Shown in pieces: positions 53,901 to 62,034 of a DNA stretch of 64,000 nt (the stretch's first letter is position 1; the number at the start of each line of letters is the position of its first letter). The notes below the pieces were generated by a model that saw only the letters and a program-made list of their open reading frames with translations, had not been told where the DNA came from and did not search any database. Source of the stretch: CBDCZI01 sp965224495 (lineage in GTDB: Bacteria > Bacteroidota > Bacteroidia > Cytophagales > JAAEPT01); contig CBDCZI010000014.1 in NCBI GenBank assembly GCA_965224495.1, positions 84,696 to 148,695 on the forward strand, in the 5' to 3' direction. The position numbers and the translations under genes were made by a program.

Positions 53901-56660
53901 TGTTGCTGTGTTTGTTCCTGTTACCGTGTAATTAACTGTTGCTGTCGGGCTAAAGGCGGTGTTATTTGTCACTCCGTTATCCCATGTGTAACTGTCTGCT
54001 CCTGCTCCGTTCAATGTTACATTGTCTCCTAAACAAATCTTATTATCCGCATCATCACTTGTCGCGCTTACCGTTGGTAAAGCGTTTATCGTTACCTGTA
54101 AGTTTGCTCTTGGTCCTTCACAACTTGTGACTGTCTGACTAACATAATAATCTAAGGTAGTTACTGTGTTTGTTAGTGGTGTCGGTGCTGTTGCTAGTGC
54201 CGTTCCTCCTGTCACTGCCGTGTACCAGGTTAATCCTGCTCCTGTTGCTGTTAAGACTGCCGCTGTCTCGTCTTTACAGTAAGATAGAGCAGTTACTGTT
54301 GGGGCTGAGGGCGTCGTGTTGACTGTTAAATCTGTTTCTCCTGATAACACAGTACAACCCGTAGAGGTTTTAAGCGCAATTTCTAATCGGTATTTACCTG
54401 TTCCATTTGAAATAATATCGGCTAAAGTTAACGTTTGTAAAGTAGCTGATGCTCCCGAACAATTAGCCCACGTAGTACCATTATCCGTAGATAGTTGCCA
54501 TTGGTAATTGTAATCTGTTGTCGTTGTGCTTCCTCCTCCTGATAAAGTAGAAGTTAATGTTCCTGAACCATCTCCATTTGAACAAAGATTAGACGTACCA
54601 TCTGTAACGGTTAGCGTTGGCATTGTTGGACAACAACCTGCAGCAGGTTCTTTTACTATTATAGGTAAAGCAACACACCAAGACGAAACAGCAGGTTCAA
54701 TTACCCAGTTTCCTGCAATATACCCAGTTCCTCCACCACCTCCAGAAGTCCATGTTGTTGGGTGAAAATCAATAATTGTAGGATCTTCTACACCAGGGGT
54801 TGTGCTGTACTTATGACTATGGTCATTAAACTCTAATTTATAATCTCCTGGATTTAATACTGTGTTAATAGGTATTGTAAACCTTAGATTAGCAACCGCT
54901 GAAAAAGTACCGCTAGCAATAACAGTTCCTCCATTATCCTTTATACGCCAAGGCTCATTAGTGAAATGTGAATACCCACTTTCTACTTCTATTGAGACGA
55001 CTCTTAATGTTTTAGCCACGGTGAAATCCATATATTTTGTGCTTTTCCAAGCTCCTGCGTTTGTTGGTAAATCTACAGGTCCAAAAGTACCTGCTGTAAA
55101 CCCATCAGCATTGACGTAAACCGTTTTGTCTCCAGTACCTGTGAATGTATGAGAAACTGAAGAACCACACCCTATTAAGTTTGTTTCTGCTTGGTCTGTA
55201 TAATAACAATAAGGATTTCCATCGCCCATATCCAAATCAACAGCTACTCCTGCACAATACTCTAAATTAGGATCGGTTATAGCGTCAGGACCAATAATTA
55301 AATCTTCTGTTACTGTTTTAGTATCTCCACACGATGCATCAGTAATAGTTAGTGAGATAGTATACGTGTTAGGTGTAGTGTAAGTATGTGAAGGATTGGC
55401 TAAAGTTGAGGTTCCGCTACCATCTCCAAAATCCCAAGTAACGTTTCCTTGAACTGTTCCTGAATACGTGTATGAAAAATCAACTGCAGTATTTACACAT
55501 AAGTCAGTATAGCTAATATCAATTACATTATTAATAAAAGAAGATAAAAACGGAGGTAATCCCCATAAAATTTTAGATGAGCCAACTAAAGGAATTGCAC
55601 TTGCTACAAAATTACAACCTGTACCTATCACATTTGGATTATTAATAACACTCACGGCTGATTGGTTATACCCTGCTACATATAATTTTCCATTCGGCCC
55701 AATTTGCACAGAACCCGCTGTTGTCCCTGGAACACTCCCTACATCTATTTGAGAAGTCTGAACATCTACTTCTGAACCTGTACCAGCATTCAGATTGTAC
55801 TGATATACTTTTTTAGTTGTATGAGTCGTCATATAAACTAAATTACCATCAGGAGAGAACTCTACCCCATATACTTTTGTATTGGCAGGAGACAACTTTA
55901 TAGGGACACCCGTAACCATCCCTGTTACATTATCAAAATCCCAAATCTCAGTTCTCCAAGAGTCCAATTCTATATGTGCTAACTTATTTGAGCATGGATT
56001 AAATTTAATTCCACTAATAGACCCACTCCCTAAATTACTAGAAGTTCCCGAGGTTACAGCTGTAGTATTAAAAATCCCGGAAGAAGGTAGATGAAAAGCT
56101 TTAAAACCACCTCCAGAAGTCAAGACATGTGAAATTAGCCAATACCCACCACTTTGGTCGGGTACAGCCCCTAAGTTTTGTTGAGCAAGCCCCATCAAAG
56201 AAACGTTCTTCACTCCAGTAACATCCCCTTTAGGATTAGCTAGAGTCCCGTTTCCTGGTAAGGTAATATCAATTATCGAATAACTTAACCCTCCTACTTC
56301 TCCTGCTTGTGCAAAAATATAATACTGATTGGTATTACTTGGATCGGGGATGATGATGCAAGATTGTTGACTAGAACCACTACCTCCTAAACCCGTACCG
56401 TTTGGTGTAAGAACACCGTCCGTATCGTATAGGTTACGACCATCTGAATAAAATAACAAATTTCCAGATTCATCACTAATTGAAGAAGTTCCTTCTTCTG
56501 CATCAAAAGGTAATGAACTAGCTATAGCCACAGCTGTTCCTGATGAAAAATCGAACCCCGCTCCATTCCCAAATTGCCAAAAATTCGCTCGCTTCTGAGC
56601 AAAAGTCAACCCTGATGATAAAATAAAAATCGCAAGTAGAAATGTATATAATTTTTTCAT
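47967..56660 (-). CDS. Giant secreted protein with T9SS type B sorting domain (2,897 aa)
   Basis: Begins with a signal peptide (KLYTFLLAIFILSSGLTFAQ). Residues ~25-380 form a propeller-like region with repeated strands (FWQFGNGAGFDFSSG, LLFYSDGRNLYD, GVEFSPDGNLVYM). A PKD domain lies at ~387-457 (WDFGDGSGTS, NPSHTYTTPNTYTISL). About 2,300 residues of Ig-like units with SPRB-like or immunoglobulin character follow, including four related ~277-residue modules that end in CSC at residues 1188, 1470, 1744 and 2020. The last ~83 residues are the type B sorting domain (NAFTPNGDGFNDTWNI, VYNRWGQLVYS, WDGRRNGKDLPIGTYYYVI). It is presumably an adhesin or gliding/attachment protein. The frame is unbroken over 8.7 kb. 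Two small genes follow, translationally coupled. Confidence 0.92.
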   Translation of the reverse strand: MKKLYTFLLAIFILSSGLTFAQKRANFWQFGNGAGFDFSSGTAVAIASSLPFDAEEGTSSISDESGNLLFYSDGRNLYDTDGVLTPNGTGLGGSGSSQQSCIIIPDPSNTNQYYIFAQAGEVGGLSYSIIDITLPGNGTLANPKGDVTGVKNVSLMGLAQQNLGAVPDQSGGYWLISHVLTSGGGFKAFHLPSSGIFNTTAVTSGTSSNLGSGSISGIKFNPCSNKLAHIELDSWRTEIWDFDNVTGMVTGVPIKLSPANTKVYGVEFSPDGNLVYMTTHTTKKVYQYNLNAGTGSEVDVQTSQIDVGSVPGTTAGSVQIGPNGKLYVAGYNQSAVSVINNPNVIGTGCNFVASAIPLVGSSKILWGLPPFLSSFINNVIDISYTDLCVNTAVDFSYTYSGTVQGNVTWDFGDGSGTSTLANPSHTYTTPNTYTISLTITDASCGDTKTVTEDLIIGPDAITDPNLEYCAGVAVDLDMGDGNPYCYYTDQAETNLIGCGSSVSHTFTGTGDKTVYVNADGFTAGTFGPVDLPTNAGAWKSTKYMDFTVAKTLRVVSIEVESGYSHFTNEPWRIKDNGGTVIASGTFSAVANLRFTIPINTVLNPGDYKLEFNDHSHKYSTTPGVEDPTIIDFHPTTWTSGGGGGTGYIAGNWVIEPAVSSWCVALPIIVKEPAAGCCPTMPTLTVTDGTSNLCSNGDGSGTLTSTLSGGGSTTTTDYNYQWQLSTDNGTTWANCSGASATLQTLTLADIISNGTGKYRLEIALKTSTGCTVLSGETDLTVNTTPSAPTVTALSYCKDETAAVLTATGAGLTWYTAVTGGTALATAPTPLTNTVTTLDYYVSQTVTSCEGPRANLQVTINALPTVSATSDDADNKICLGDNVTLNGAGADSYTWDNGVTNNTAFSPTATVNYTVTGTNTATTCTNTASVQVEVNALPTVTTTVTGSPACLGANVTLAGGGASTYTWDNGVANGIAFATTTVGPTTYTVTGTDANNCTNTATGIVTVNALPTATLTGTATVCSGASTNLSIALTGAQPWEVVYNDPTAGNVTINPTSSPATASVSNVGAYTLVSVQDANNCIATSATGTATVSNHVAVAATTATVCSGSEVGGLTLGGTDFQIVVTATTGDLSTISIAETTAFGVVFTETAPGSGVWYSGAIAEANAVDLTITDGNNCNTVSSTGITTQCSCLATGSTTIGIGSAVTATICDDAGVTSSVTVVYSGGTGNHKITLIPQAPLTGVPVILDNQTTGIANFTVSEAGDYKVTVRSIGSACEVDGGSVTLAHHTTPVAQLTATSATTVCAGDNVTLEVKLTAGDAPFTFNLDNTTPVSSVAKTGATTTFTEAISTTGDYSITNVKDNNGCIGTASGAVTIANHANTAATAITKCDTPLGGVTLAADEFQIVVTATAGTFTSDPITETTAHGVTFSRVGLTDVWYSGAINEANAVDLDFADDNGCNTVDLDGLQKRCSCPAEIDDFTIDKTEICASPSQTATLTVTYSGGDATDTYTLSLTGAETQSNAGAAGSTSTTFTVSTPGTYNVAITNITQGNCVINGTTQKVLAHYTTPKAEITGDASICDDAPTVTTPLTITLTDGVAPFTLDVSNGVGAITGATTAHTENVSASGSYTLSNLVDNNGCEGTVSGSATITHLAKVAATPTTRCDDESPLGSISLTDSEYQIVVTATAGDMASLVITGATFQETAAGSGIWYSGAIAEAVTSAVHVTDANDCEGGIDLTGITRTCSCQAKGVTTLTTGTICAEGSTTIEVVTSNAAGNYNVTLTQPDATTQTTSNKPAGTETFTVNQAGNYTVLVRDVTENCDVGGGTATLAHYPIPTATLAGDASICDNGVISASTDLTITLTAGTGPFAIDVLGGTATANLTNLTSGDTETVTTAGNYTLTNLVDANNCQGTVSGTAVVSYYDEVVAAASAVCNKTPLSVLGGVTLTGTQFQVVVTVTQGDLSSVVVTKIVGGVALTRDGATNKWYSGAIDETTSVDVHVTDGNNCNGGTDITGLQTQCSCPIKATATLLPASICADGTSSAVLNVAVTSTNTTGMTDYTINITDTETQNATETPNASGEVSKDFTVNTNGSYTINVTSNGQNGGCTVSAANQNLTVNELPTASITTTALAYCAGETPVDLVATTVVGATSYEWFKGGVTQGTTATPTKTGADAGDWTVKVSDGNGCNQTSAAVTVVENTLPIAAITTSGTDLEYCKDGAGVILSATNVANATTYAWLKGAITETTGPGNTKTGALAGSWTVKVIDDNTCTATSTAVSVIENPLPTPSITTSGTDLAYCKNATGVTLAATGGVDYAWIKDNGTPTAYSTTATTSDAKFGNWQVKVKDAKGCEATSLAVTVTENTLPTATLTSATNPVIYCAGTSAPIITVAITGNGPFTYDYTGGANGTGQSTGTIITSNTDNAATTYQLTKVTDANNCEGTSFGASVVVTQEEVPGVPTLRSDAETTVCEATVFNITATSVAVGTPTIIWEQGGTGTEASPSSVVGNTAGSVTIYQAKAKIGNCPSESSLPLVVTVKESATVSLTVNKTTVCEEEKVVFTASSTHADPGVTYDWYLNIEVAGINTEIKTVTTINPTYEVKLTDSDVLYSVKIANNSSCVGAEVSSNLQAVAVTKLPKPTLNSLSESLCGTDGGFDLVARDENGVIYTSGIDWRDGNDDKLLETSGSYHVTKTGTYAVYVTKNGCRSKIHSGRTVAQVVVQELSLDFSPSETQDIEEDEEVVLEAIVGGGIGALEYAWTRTETGNVTGSSSSYVYPASKTENVSVVVTDTQTNCTVSSGVTEINVLKSFKVPNAFTPNGDGFNDTWNIEGLETYRNSVMNVYNRWGQLVYSNHGSYTEAWDGRRNGKDLPIGTYYYVITLNQDGKENVSGDVTIVR
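50595..53400 (-). repeat. Coding tandem modules of the giant protein (~830 bp period)
   Basis: Each module closes with a WYSGAI ... VTDGNNCN ... CSC block; CSC codons lie at 53091-53099, 52245-52253, 51423-51431 and 50595-50603 (residue spacing 282, 274 and 276). The modules have diverged in sequence but keep order and Cys positions. Confidence 0.8.
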
Positions 56661-57132
56661 GTTATTTAGTTAGTAGCCAGTGTTACATCCTTTCTTATGA
56701 AATTTTGTAACCGTTAAATATAATAAATATTAAGCAAACCAATACACTCACAAGCATAGAAATATAATTTCACCGTTACTCCCCCTCTTACTAGCTGGAT
56801 ATTTTACAAAAGAATATTATCGGTACAATAAAGTCACAAAACACACAGACGAAAGAATAATAGAAAAAAGCTAACAGGTTACACAAAGCTAACAGACGGC
56901 TTAGGGGTTGAAGTGGAAATCCTTTTGGTTCGGTGCTGTATCTTTATTTGTCCGAGGTAAAATAAGCAAAAAAAAGAAACTAATAACTACGCTGTTCACA
57001 CCAAAAGATTGAGAGCGATAAAACCCGACCCGCTTTGACTTTTATCGATTAACTTCATTTCTATCGGTATTTTATCTAACTACCAACGAAAAACCAGCCC
57101 CCCCCACAAAGGGGAAGCTCCAAACAAAAAAG
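56661..57132. other. Intergenic region upstream of the giant protein gene
   Basis: 472 bp without a gene. It holds dispersed hairpin repeat copy F and presumably the promoter of the giant gene, though no clear TAnnTTTG motif at a good distance was found. A short CCCCCC...GGGG stretch near 57100 precedes the AMP nucleosidase stop. Confidence 0.6.
56894..57033 (+). repeat. Dispersed hairpin repeat, copy F
   Basis: ACGGCTTAGGGGTTGAAGTGG, AAATCCTTTTGG, variable middle, CCAAAAGATTGAGAGCG, AAACCCGACCCG. Stem arms TTTTGG/CCAAAA are complementary. Confidence 0.75.
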
Positions 57133-57903
57133 TTATTCAAATATCAAGTGCTTAACAGAAGCTCCTGAGTTTTTCAATTCCATCAACGAGTCGATACCTA
57201 TCTCTAAATGATTGAGTACAAAAGCATCGGTTACCCCCTTGTCACTCGCAGAAGTTTTGACACCATCTGGAGTCATTGGGTTGTCAGAAACCAATAAAAG
57301 TGCTCCGTGAGGAATACCATTAGCAAAACCAACAACAAAAATCGTCGCCGTTTCCATATCAATAGCCATCGCTCGAATGTGGCGTAGGTAATCTTTAAAT
57401 TCGTCGTCGTGCTCCCAAACACGGCGGTTGGTGGTGTAAACTGTACCTGTCCAATAGTCACGGTTGTGCTTTTGTATCATCGAAGAAACCGCACTTTGCA
57501 AACGAAAAGACGGTAAAGCGGGGATTTCTGGCGGTAAATAGTCATCACTTGCTCCTTCGCCTCTTATCGCCGCAATAGGTAAAATAAGGTCACCAATTTT
57601 AGTCTTTTTTAAACCTCCACACTTGCCTAAAAACAAGGCTGCTTTGGGTTTTATCGCCGACAACAGATCCATTACGGTTGCTGCCATAGCACTCCCCATC
57701 CCAAAATTAATAATTGTAATTCCTTTGGCTGTAGCTGTCTGCATCGGTTTATCTTTACCGATAACCTCTACGCCAAACTGCTCGGCAAAAAGATTGACGT
57801 AATGTTTGAAATTGGTCAATAAAATATATTCACCAAAAGCATCCAAGGGCGTCGCTGTATAACGTGGCAACCAATCTTCTACTATTTCTTTTTTTGTCTT
57901 CAT
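57133..57903 (-). CDS. amn: AMP nucleosidase
   Basis: A 256-residue nucleosidase of the short Bacteroidota type, which hydrolyses AMP to adenine and ribose-5-phosphate and so adjusts the adenylate pool. It has the purine-nucleoside-phosphorylase-like fold: INFGMGSAMAATVMDLL (phosphate/ribose site), LFLGKCGGLKK, PIAAIRGEGASDDYLPPE, and the base/ribose acid region DMETATIFVVGFANGIPHGALLLVSDNPMTPDGVK. It is shorter than the enterobacterial Amn, which has an extra N-terminal domain. Divergent from the HsdR-domain gene, sharing a 44-bp gap. Confidence 0.9.
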   Translation of the reverse strand: MKTKKEIVEDWLPRYTATPLDAFGEYILLTNFKHYVNLFAEQFGVEVIGKDKPMQTATAKGITIINFGMGSAMAATVMDLLSAIKPKAALFLGKCGGLKKTKIGDLILPIAAIRGEGASDDYLPPEIPALPSFRLQSAVSSMIQKHNRDYWTGTVYTTNRRVWEHDDEFKDYLRHIRAMAIDMETATIFVVGFANGIPHGALLLVSDNPMTPDGVKTSASDKGVTDAFVLNHLEIGIDSLMELKNSGASVKHLIFE

Positions 57904-57947
57904 AAATGTTTTTTTATCTGTTTAAAATGTTTTAAGTATCTTTGGAA

Positions 57948-58397
57948 ATGCTTCCGTTATCGCTACCGCCCATACAAGCCAAATTCAAAAAAGAAGGAGA
58001 TAAAACCTTTGTTTTTGATATACTGCGTAAGAAATATCTTTTTCTTACGCCCGAAGAATGGGTTCGACAACATTTGATACATTTACTTATTGAGCGATAC
58101 AATTACCCAAAAGCATTAATTTCTTGCGAAAAAGGGCTGTCCTACAACAAACGATTAAAAAGAACCGACATTGTTACCTATGACCAAAAAGGGAACCCTT
58201 TTTTATTGATTGAATGTAAAGCTCCAAAAATCAAACTTTCTAAAAACACTTTACACCAAGCAAGCACCTACAATTCGCAATTAAAAGCTCCGTTCTTATG
58301 TATTAGTAACGGAATTAACACACTTTGTTTTCAAATAAATCACGAAACAAACGAAATAAAACAACTTAGCGACTTACCAGAGTTCTTAAAGCAATGA
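57948..58397 (+). CDS. Stand-alone HsdR N-terminal-domain (PD-(D/E)XK) protein
   Basis: 149 residues from the ATG at 57948. It corresponds to the nuclease domain at the start of type I restriction HsdR subunits: EEWVRQHLIHLLIERYNYPKALI, then LKRTDIVTYDQKG with the first Asp, and LLIECKAPKI with the ExK, the PD-(D/E)XK core. The helicase and other HsdR parts are absent, as is normal for this short conserved Bacteroidota family, so it is not a restriction enzyme remnant by default. A TATCTTTG motif ends just 3 bp before the ATG. Its 3' end overlaps the ald 3' end by 12 bp. A function in DNA processing is possible but not shown. Confidence 0.82.
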   Translation: MLPLSLPPIQAKFKKEGDKTFVFDILRKKYLFLTPEEWVRQHLIHLLIERYNYPKALISCEKGLSYNKRLKRTDIVTYDQKGNPFLLIECKAPKIKLSKNTLHQASTYNSQLKAPFLCISNGINTLCFQINHETNEIKQLSDLPEFLKQ

Positions 58398-59495
58398 TTT
58401 AAAAGTAGTTGAAGGCAAAGAAAATATTTCAGAAATTTTCAATAAAGTGAGCTGATTTCTAAAAACATTGACACCTTTGGCTAAACCTTCGTCTTTTTTT
58501 ATCGCTTCAATTAAGCCTAAATTTGCTATGTTTTTGATATAGGGCAATGTAGCATTTACCAACGCTTGCGTAGAAGTATAAGGGACTGCTCCTGGCATAT
58601 TTGCTACTCCGTAATGCAAGACATCATGTTTTATGAAAACAGGATTTTCGTGTGTTGTTGGTTTGCTTGTCGCTACACAACCTCCTTGGTCAACGGCGAC
58701 ATCAACAATTACAGCTCCTTTTTTCATCTGTTTAACCAAGTCTTCACTAACCAAACTTGGTGCTTTTCCTCCTGGTACCAAGATTGCACCAATAACCAAA
58801 TCTGCAGTTAAAACTTCCTTTTCGATATTTTCTTTTGAGGCAAAAAGCGTGGTTACATTGGCAGGCAACAAGTCATCTAACACACTTAATCTTGAAGGAT
58901 TGATGTCTAAAATAGTTACGTCAGCTTGTAATCCTGCTGCCATTTTAGCGGCTTCCGTTCCTACTATTCCTCCGCCAATAATCACTACTTTACCTGGTCT
59001 AACTCCCGCTACACCTCCTATCAGAATACCTGAACCACCATGTTGTTTCAATAAAAAACGTACACCCTCTTGTACCGACAGCCGACCGGCAATTTGTGAC
59101 ATAGGGACTAACAAAGGCAAACCGCCATTTTTGTCCGTAACGGTCTCGTAAGCAATGCAGGTTGCTCCACTCGCTACCATCGCTTGGGTCAATGACTTTG
59201 ATGATGCCAAGTGCAAATAGGTAAATAAAATATGTTGGTCGGTAAACAAAGCGTACTCTTCGGGTAGAGGTTCTTTTACTTTCAGTAAAAGTTGAGCTTC
59301 CTCGCACACCTTTTCTTTGGTAAACAGCTTTGCTCCTGCCCGTTGGTAATCTTCGTCGGTAAAGTTAGAACCGATACCTGCTTGTGATTCGACAAAAACA
59401 AAATGTCCTAAAAAAATCAACTCACGAACTGCCGAGGGCGTTAAACTCACCCTGTATTCGTTGTTTTTTATTTCTTTTAGGACACCTATTTTCAT
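58386..59495 (-). CDS. ald: Alanine dehydrogenase
   Basis: A 369-residue NAD-dependent alanine dehydrogenase, which interconverts L-alanine and pyruvate plus ammonia. Signatures: IGVLKEIKNNEYRVSLTPS at the start, GAGxK-like GAKLFTKEKV, LLLKVKEPLPEEY with the catalytic Lys, LFTYLHLASS with the catalytic His, and the Rossmann motif VVIIGGGIVGTEAAKMAAGL. The C-terminal GVANMPGAVPYTSTQALVNATLPY is the family signature. The start abuts the stop of the upstream OmpA-family gene with no gap, suggesting coupling though functions are unrelated. Confidence 0.96.
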   Translation of the reverse strand: MKIGVLKEIKNNEYRVSLTPSAVRELIFLGHFVFVESQAGIGSNFTDEDYQRAGAKLFTKEKVCEEAQLLLKVKEPLPEEYALFTDQHILFTYLHLASSKSLTQAMVASGATCIAYETVTDKNGGLPLLVPMSQIAGRLSVQEGVRFLLKQHGGSGILIGGVAGVRPGKVVIIGGGIVGTEAAKMAAGLQADVTILDINPSRLSVLDDLLPANVTTLFASKENIEKEVLTADLVIGAILVPGGKAPSLVSEDLVKQMKKGAVIVDVAVDQGGCVATSKPTTHENPVFIKHDVLHYGVANMPGAVPYTSTQALVNATLPYIKNIANLGLIEAIKKDEGLAKGVNVFRNQLTLLKISEIFSLPSTTFKSLL

Positions 59496-61916
59496 CTATT
59501 TTATCACTTCAAATTCTACTCTTCTGTTTTTTACGTTATGTTGGATATTTTCAGTGTTAATTAACGGATAATTTTCGCCAAATGCTTTTATTTTTAAGCG
59601 AGTAACATCTATACCGTTGCTAATCATAAATCGTTTGACTGTTTGTGCTCGTTTTTCGGACAACACTCGATTGTAATTGTAAGAACCAATTGGATCGGCG
59701 TGAGCGTGTATTTTCAATTTCACTTTTGGGTTCTTGTTTAAGTAATCAATGATTAAAAAGACTTTCTTTTGTGAATATTGTGTAATAATAGCCCATTCGT
59801 TGAAAGGGAAATGCACACGCCATTTCAAATAATCAACGCCATCAGCGTGAGCCTCAATTGTTGGTGTGTGGCTTTTGGGACTATCAGCTATCTCTTCTGC
59901 TTTGGTGATGGTAAACTCCGCTCTTCGGTTCAATCGACGCCCTTTGTCATTGTTGTTTGACGCTAACGGTTGCTTTTCGCCATAACCTTTCGCTTTCAAT
60001 CTTCTTTTACTTACTCCTTTTGACACCAAGTACCTCACCACTGTTTTTGCTCTTCGGTACGAAAGGTGTTTATTAAAACTATGCGAACCTACATTATCCG
60101 TATGTCCTCCCACCTCTAAAGACACTTTAGGATGGTGGGTTAAATATTTAACCAACTCATCTAAGGCTTCGCTCGAACCCGATTCCATCGTTGCTTCATT
60201 AAACACAAAATGCACTTTTCGTATGGCAAAATGGTCTCCTTTTCCCAATACCAACATTTCCTCTATTTTCTCCTCCTCAAAATGCTCTTCTATGTTAATC
60301 GATTTTGCCGATTCTTTAACTGCTTCTTTCGAATAAGGCTTAATATCTACATTTTTAGCTACTTCGTAATAATGTTGTTCCTTTGGTGCCTCAACATTAT
60401 CATCTTTCGATACATAACCATTTGACTCAATATGAACCTCGTAATTATCACCCATTGCCACAGGTATCTTATAATTACCCGTACTATCTGTAAACACTTC
60501 TGCAATTACCTCTCCTCCTAACTTCCCTATCAAAGTAACACGTGCATTCTTCACAATACCTCCCGTCAACGAATCCGTTACTATCCCCTTTAAGAAGACT
60601 TTATGCGAACTTGACTCAGGACGAGTAATCTTATACAAATCATGTTCACCGTAAGAGTCTTTTCGCACAGACGAATAATAACCTCTTGTTCCCTCCGTGT
60701 TCCACACAAAGTGCAAATCATCTTTCGAACTATTCACAGGATAACCTAAGTTTATAGGCTCTTCCCAATAACCCGTTTTGTTGAGGTCAGCTGACATAAA
60801 AATATCAAAACCTCCCATTCCTTCGTGTCCTTTTGAACTAAAGTAAAGTACGTCTCCTTCCTCTGTCAAAAACGGTGAGTCTTCATCATACTTTGTATTG
60901 ATAAGTGCCCCCATATTTTCGGCAACTCCCCACGCTCCGTCTTCACCAAGCTCAGACTTGTACAAATCAGTTCCTCCAAAACCTCCAGGTCGGTTACTCA
61001 CAAAATAAATCGTTTTATAATCTGCCGAAATACAAGCACTCGGTTCCCAATCACTCGAATTGATATTATCTCCCAATGACACAGGAATTGACCACGATTG
61101 TAAATCCGTAGAATCCTCCAAATAACTAATGTATAAATTCCCTCCAAACGAACGTGACGGATTAGGACGGTAAATCAACAACGCTCTACCATCTGTTGAC
61201 AAGCCAACACTCGCATCGTGAGATTTTGTGTTAATCATTCTCATATTCACAGGCTCTGTCCACGTACTATCAATATGCTCTGTCATATAGATATCTTCAA
61301 AATACTTCCCCGTTATCGCCTCTTTCTTCCCTCCTGTCGTATTAGGTCTTCTCGAAGTAAAAAACAAAAGTCTTTCGTCTGCCGAAATTACAGGTGCATA
61401 ATCAGGGAAATTTGAATTAATCTGCTCACCCAAATTTTCTATCTCTACGACCAATGCATTTGCCTTCAATATATAACCTGTATCACATTGAGCAATCAAG
61501 TAATCAACCAACTCCATCTCCTCTTGGTAACTCTCAGCCGACGCATCTAAATTGGACTTATACAAATAGTAATACTGTAAAGCTTGGTCAAACTTGTGGT
61601 TGTGGTGGTAAATCTCCCCACGAATCAAATCCTTATCCCTATAAGTATAGCCATAACTTTCCGCCTTATCCAATGCATCTAACGCATCTTGAAAATGACT
61701 CAATTCTTTATAACAAACAGCAATCGTAGCGTTTATCAAATCTTCTTCGGGCAACAGCTTGTCCAGCTTTTGGTAATACAACAAAGCCGTATGGTAATCT
61801 CTATCTGCAAAAGCTGATTCTGCCGAACTGTAAGCTCGTTTTATTTGCTTCTTCTTACTCTGACCAAATGCCGATACCGAAAAAGTTAAAAGTAGTATTA
61901 GTATATATTTCAACAT
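59496..61916 (-). CDS. OmpA-family envelope protein with TPR, PD40 and two OmpA domains
   Basis: 806 residues. A signal peptide (LKYILILLLTFSVSAFGQ) is followed by TPR-like repeats (~20-150: SAFADRDYHTALLYYQKL, ELSHFQDALDALDKAE). WD40-like PD40 strands come next (~165-430: RLLFFTSRRPNTTGG, KTIYFVSNRPGGFGGTDLY, VLYFSSKGHEGMGGFDIFM). A carboxypeptidase-regulatory-like domain (~440-515) precedes two successive OmpA peptidoglycan-binding domains: VSLEVGGHTDNVGSHSFN with LSYRRAKTVVRYL, and VKLKIHAHADPIGSYNYN with LSEKRAQTVKRFM. This is the architecture of PorE-like proteins associated with T9SS and PorP/SprF. The second OmpA domain lacks the usual GHTD (it has AHAD). It sits in the same gene block as the MORN protein. 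Confidence 0.9.
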   Translation of the reverse strand: MLKYILILLLTFSVSAFGQSKKKQIKRAYSSAESAFADRDYHTALLYYQKLDKLLPEEDLINATIAVCYKELSHFQDALDALDKAESYGYTYRDKDLIRGEIYHHNHKFDQALQYYYLYKSNLDASAESYQEEMELVDYLIAQCDTGYILKANALVVEIENLGEQINSNFPDYAPVISADERLLFFTSRRPNTTGGKKEAITGKYFEDIYMTEHIDSTWTEPVNMRMINTKSHDASVGLSTDGRALLIYRPNPSRSFGGNLYISYLEDSTDLQSWSIPVSLGDNINSSDWEPSACISADYKTIYFVSNRPGGFGGTDLYKSELGEDGAWGVAENMGALINTKYDEDSPFLTEEGDVLYFSSKGHEGMGGFDIFMSADLNKTGYWEEPINLGYPVNSSKDDLHFVWNTEGTRGYYSSVRKDSYGEHDLYKITRPESSSHKVFLKGIVTDSLTGGIVKNARVTLIGKLGGEVIAEVFTDSTGNYKIPVAMGDNYEVHIESNGYVSKDDNVEAPKEQHYYEVAKNVDIKPYSKEAVKESAKSINIEEHFEEEKIEEMLVLGKGDHFAIRKVHFVFNEATMESGSSEALDELVKYLTHHPKVSLEVGGHTDNVGSHSFNKHLSYRRAKTVVRYLVSKGVSKRRLKAKGYGEKQPLASNNNDKGRRLNRRAEFTITKAEEIADSPKSHTPTIEAHADGVDYLKWRVHFPFNEWAIITQYSQKKVFLIIDYLNKNPKVKLKIHAHADPIGSYNYNRVLSEKRAQTVKRFMISNGIDVTRLKIKAFGENYPLINTENIQHNVKNRRVEFEVIK

Positions 61917-62034
61917 ATTAAATTGTATTCTGACCTGCTAAATTAAGGATAAATATTTACTTATCCACATTTTCAACCCTATAAAAAAATCACTCAGAAA
62001 TATTCAATACGAGAGAATCACAAAAAAAGATATT

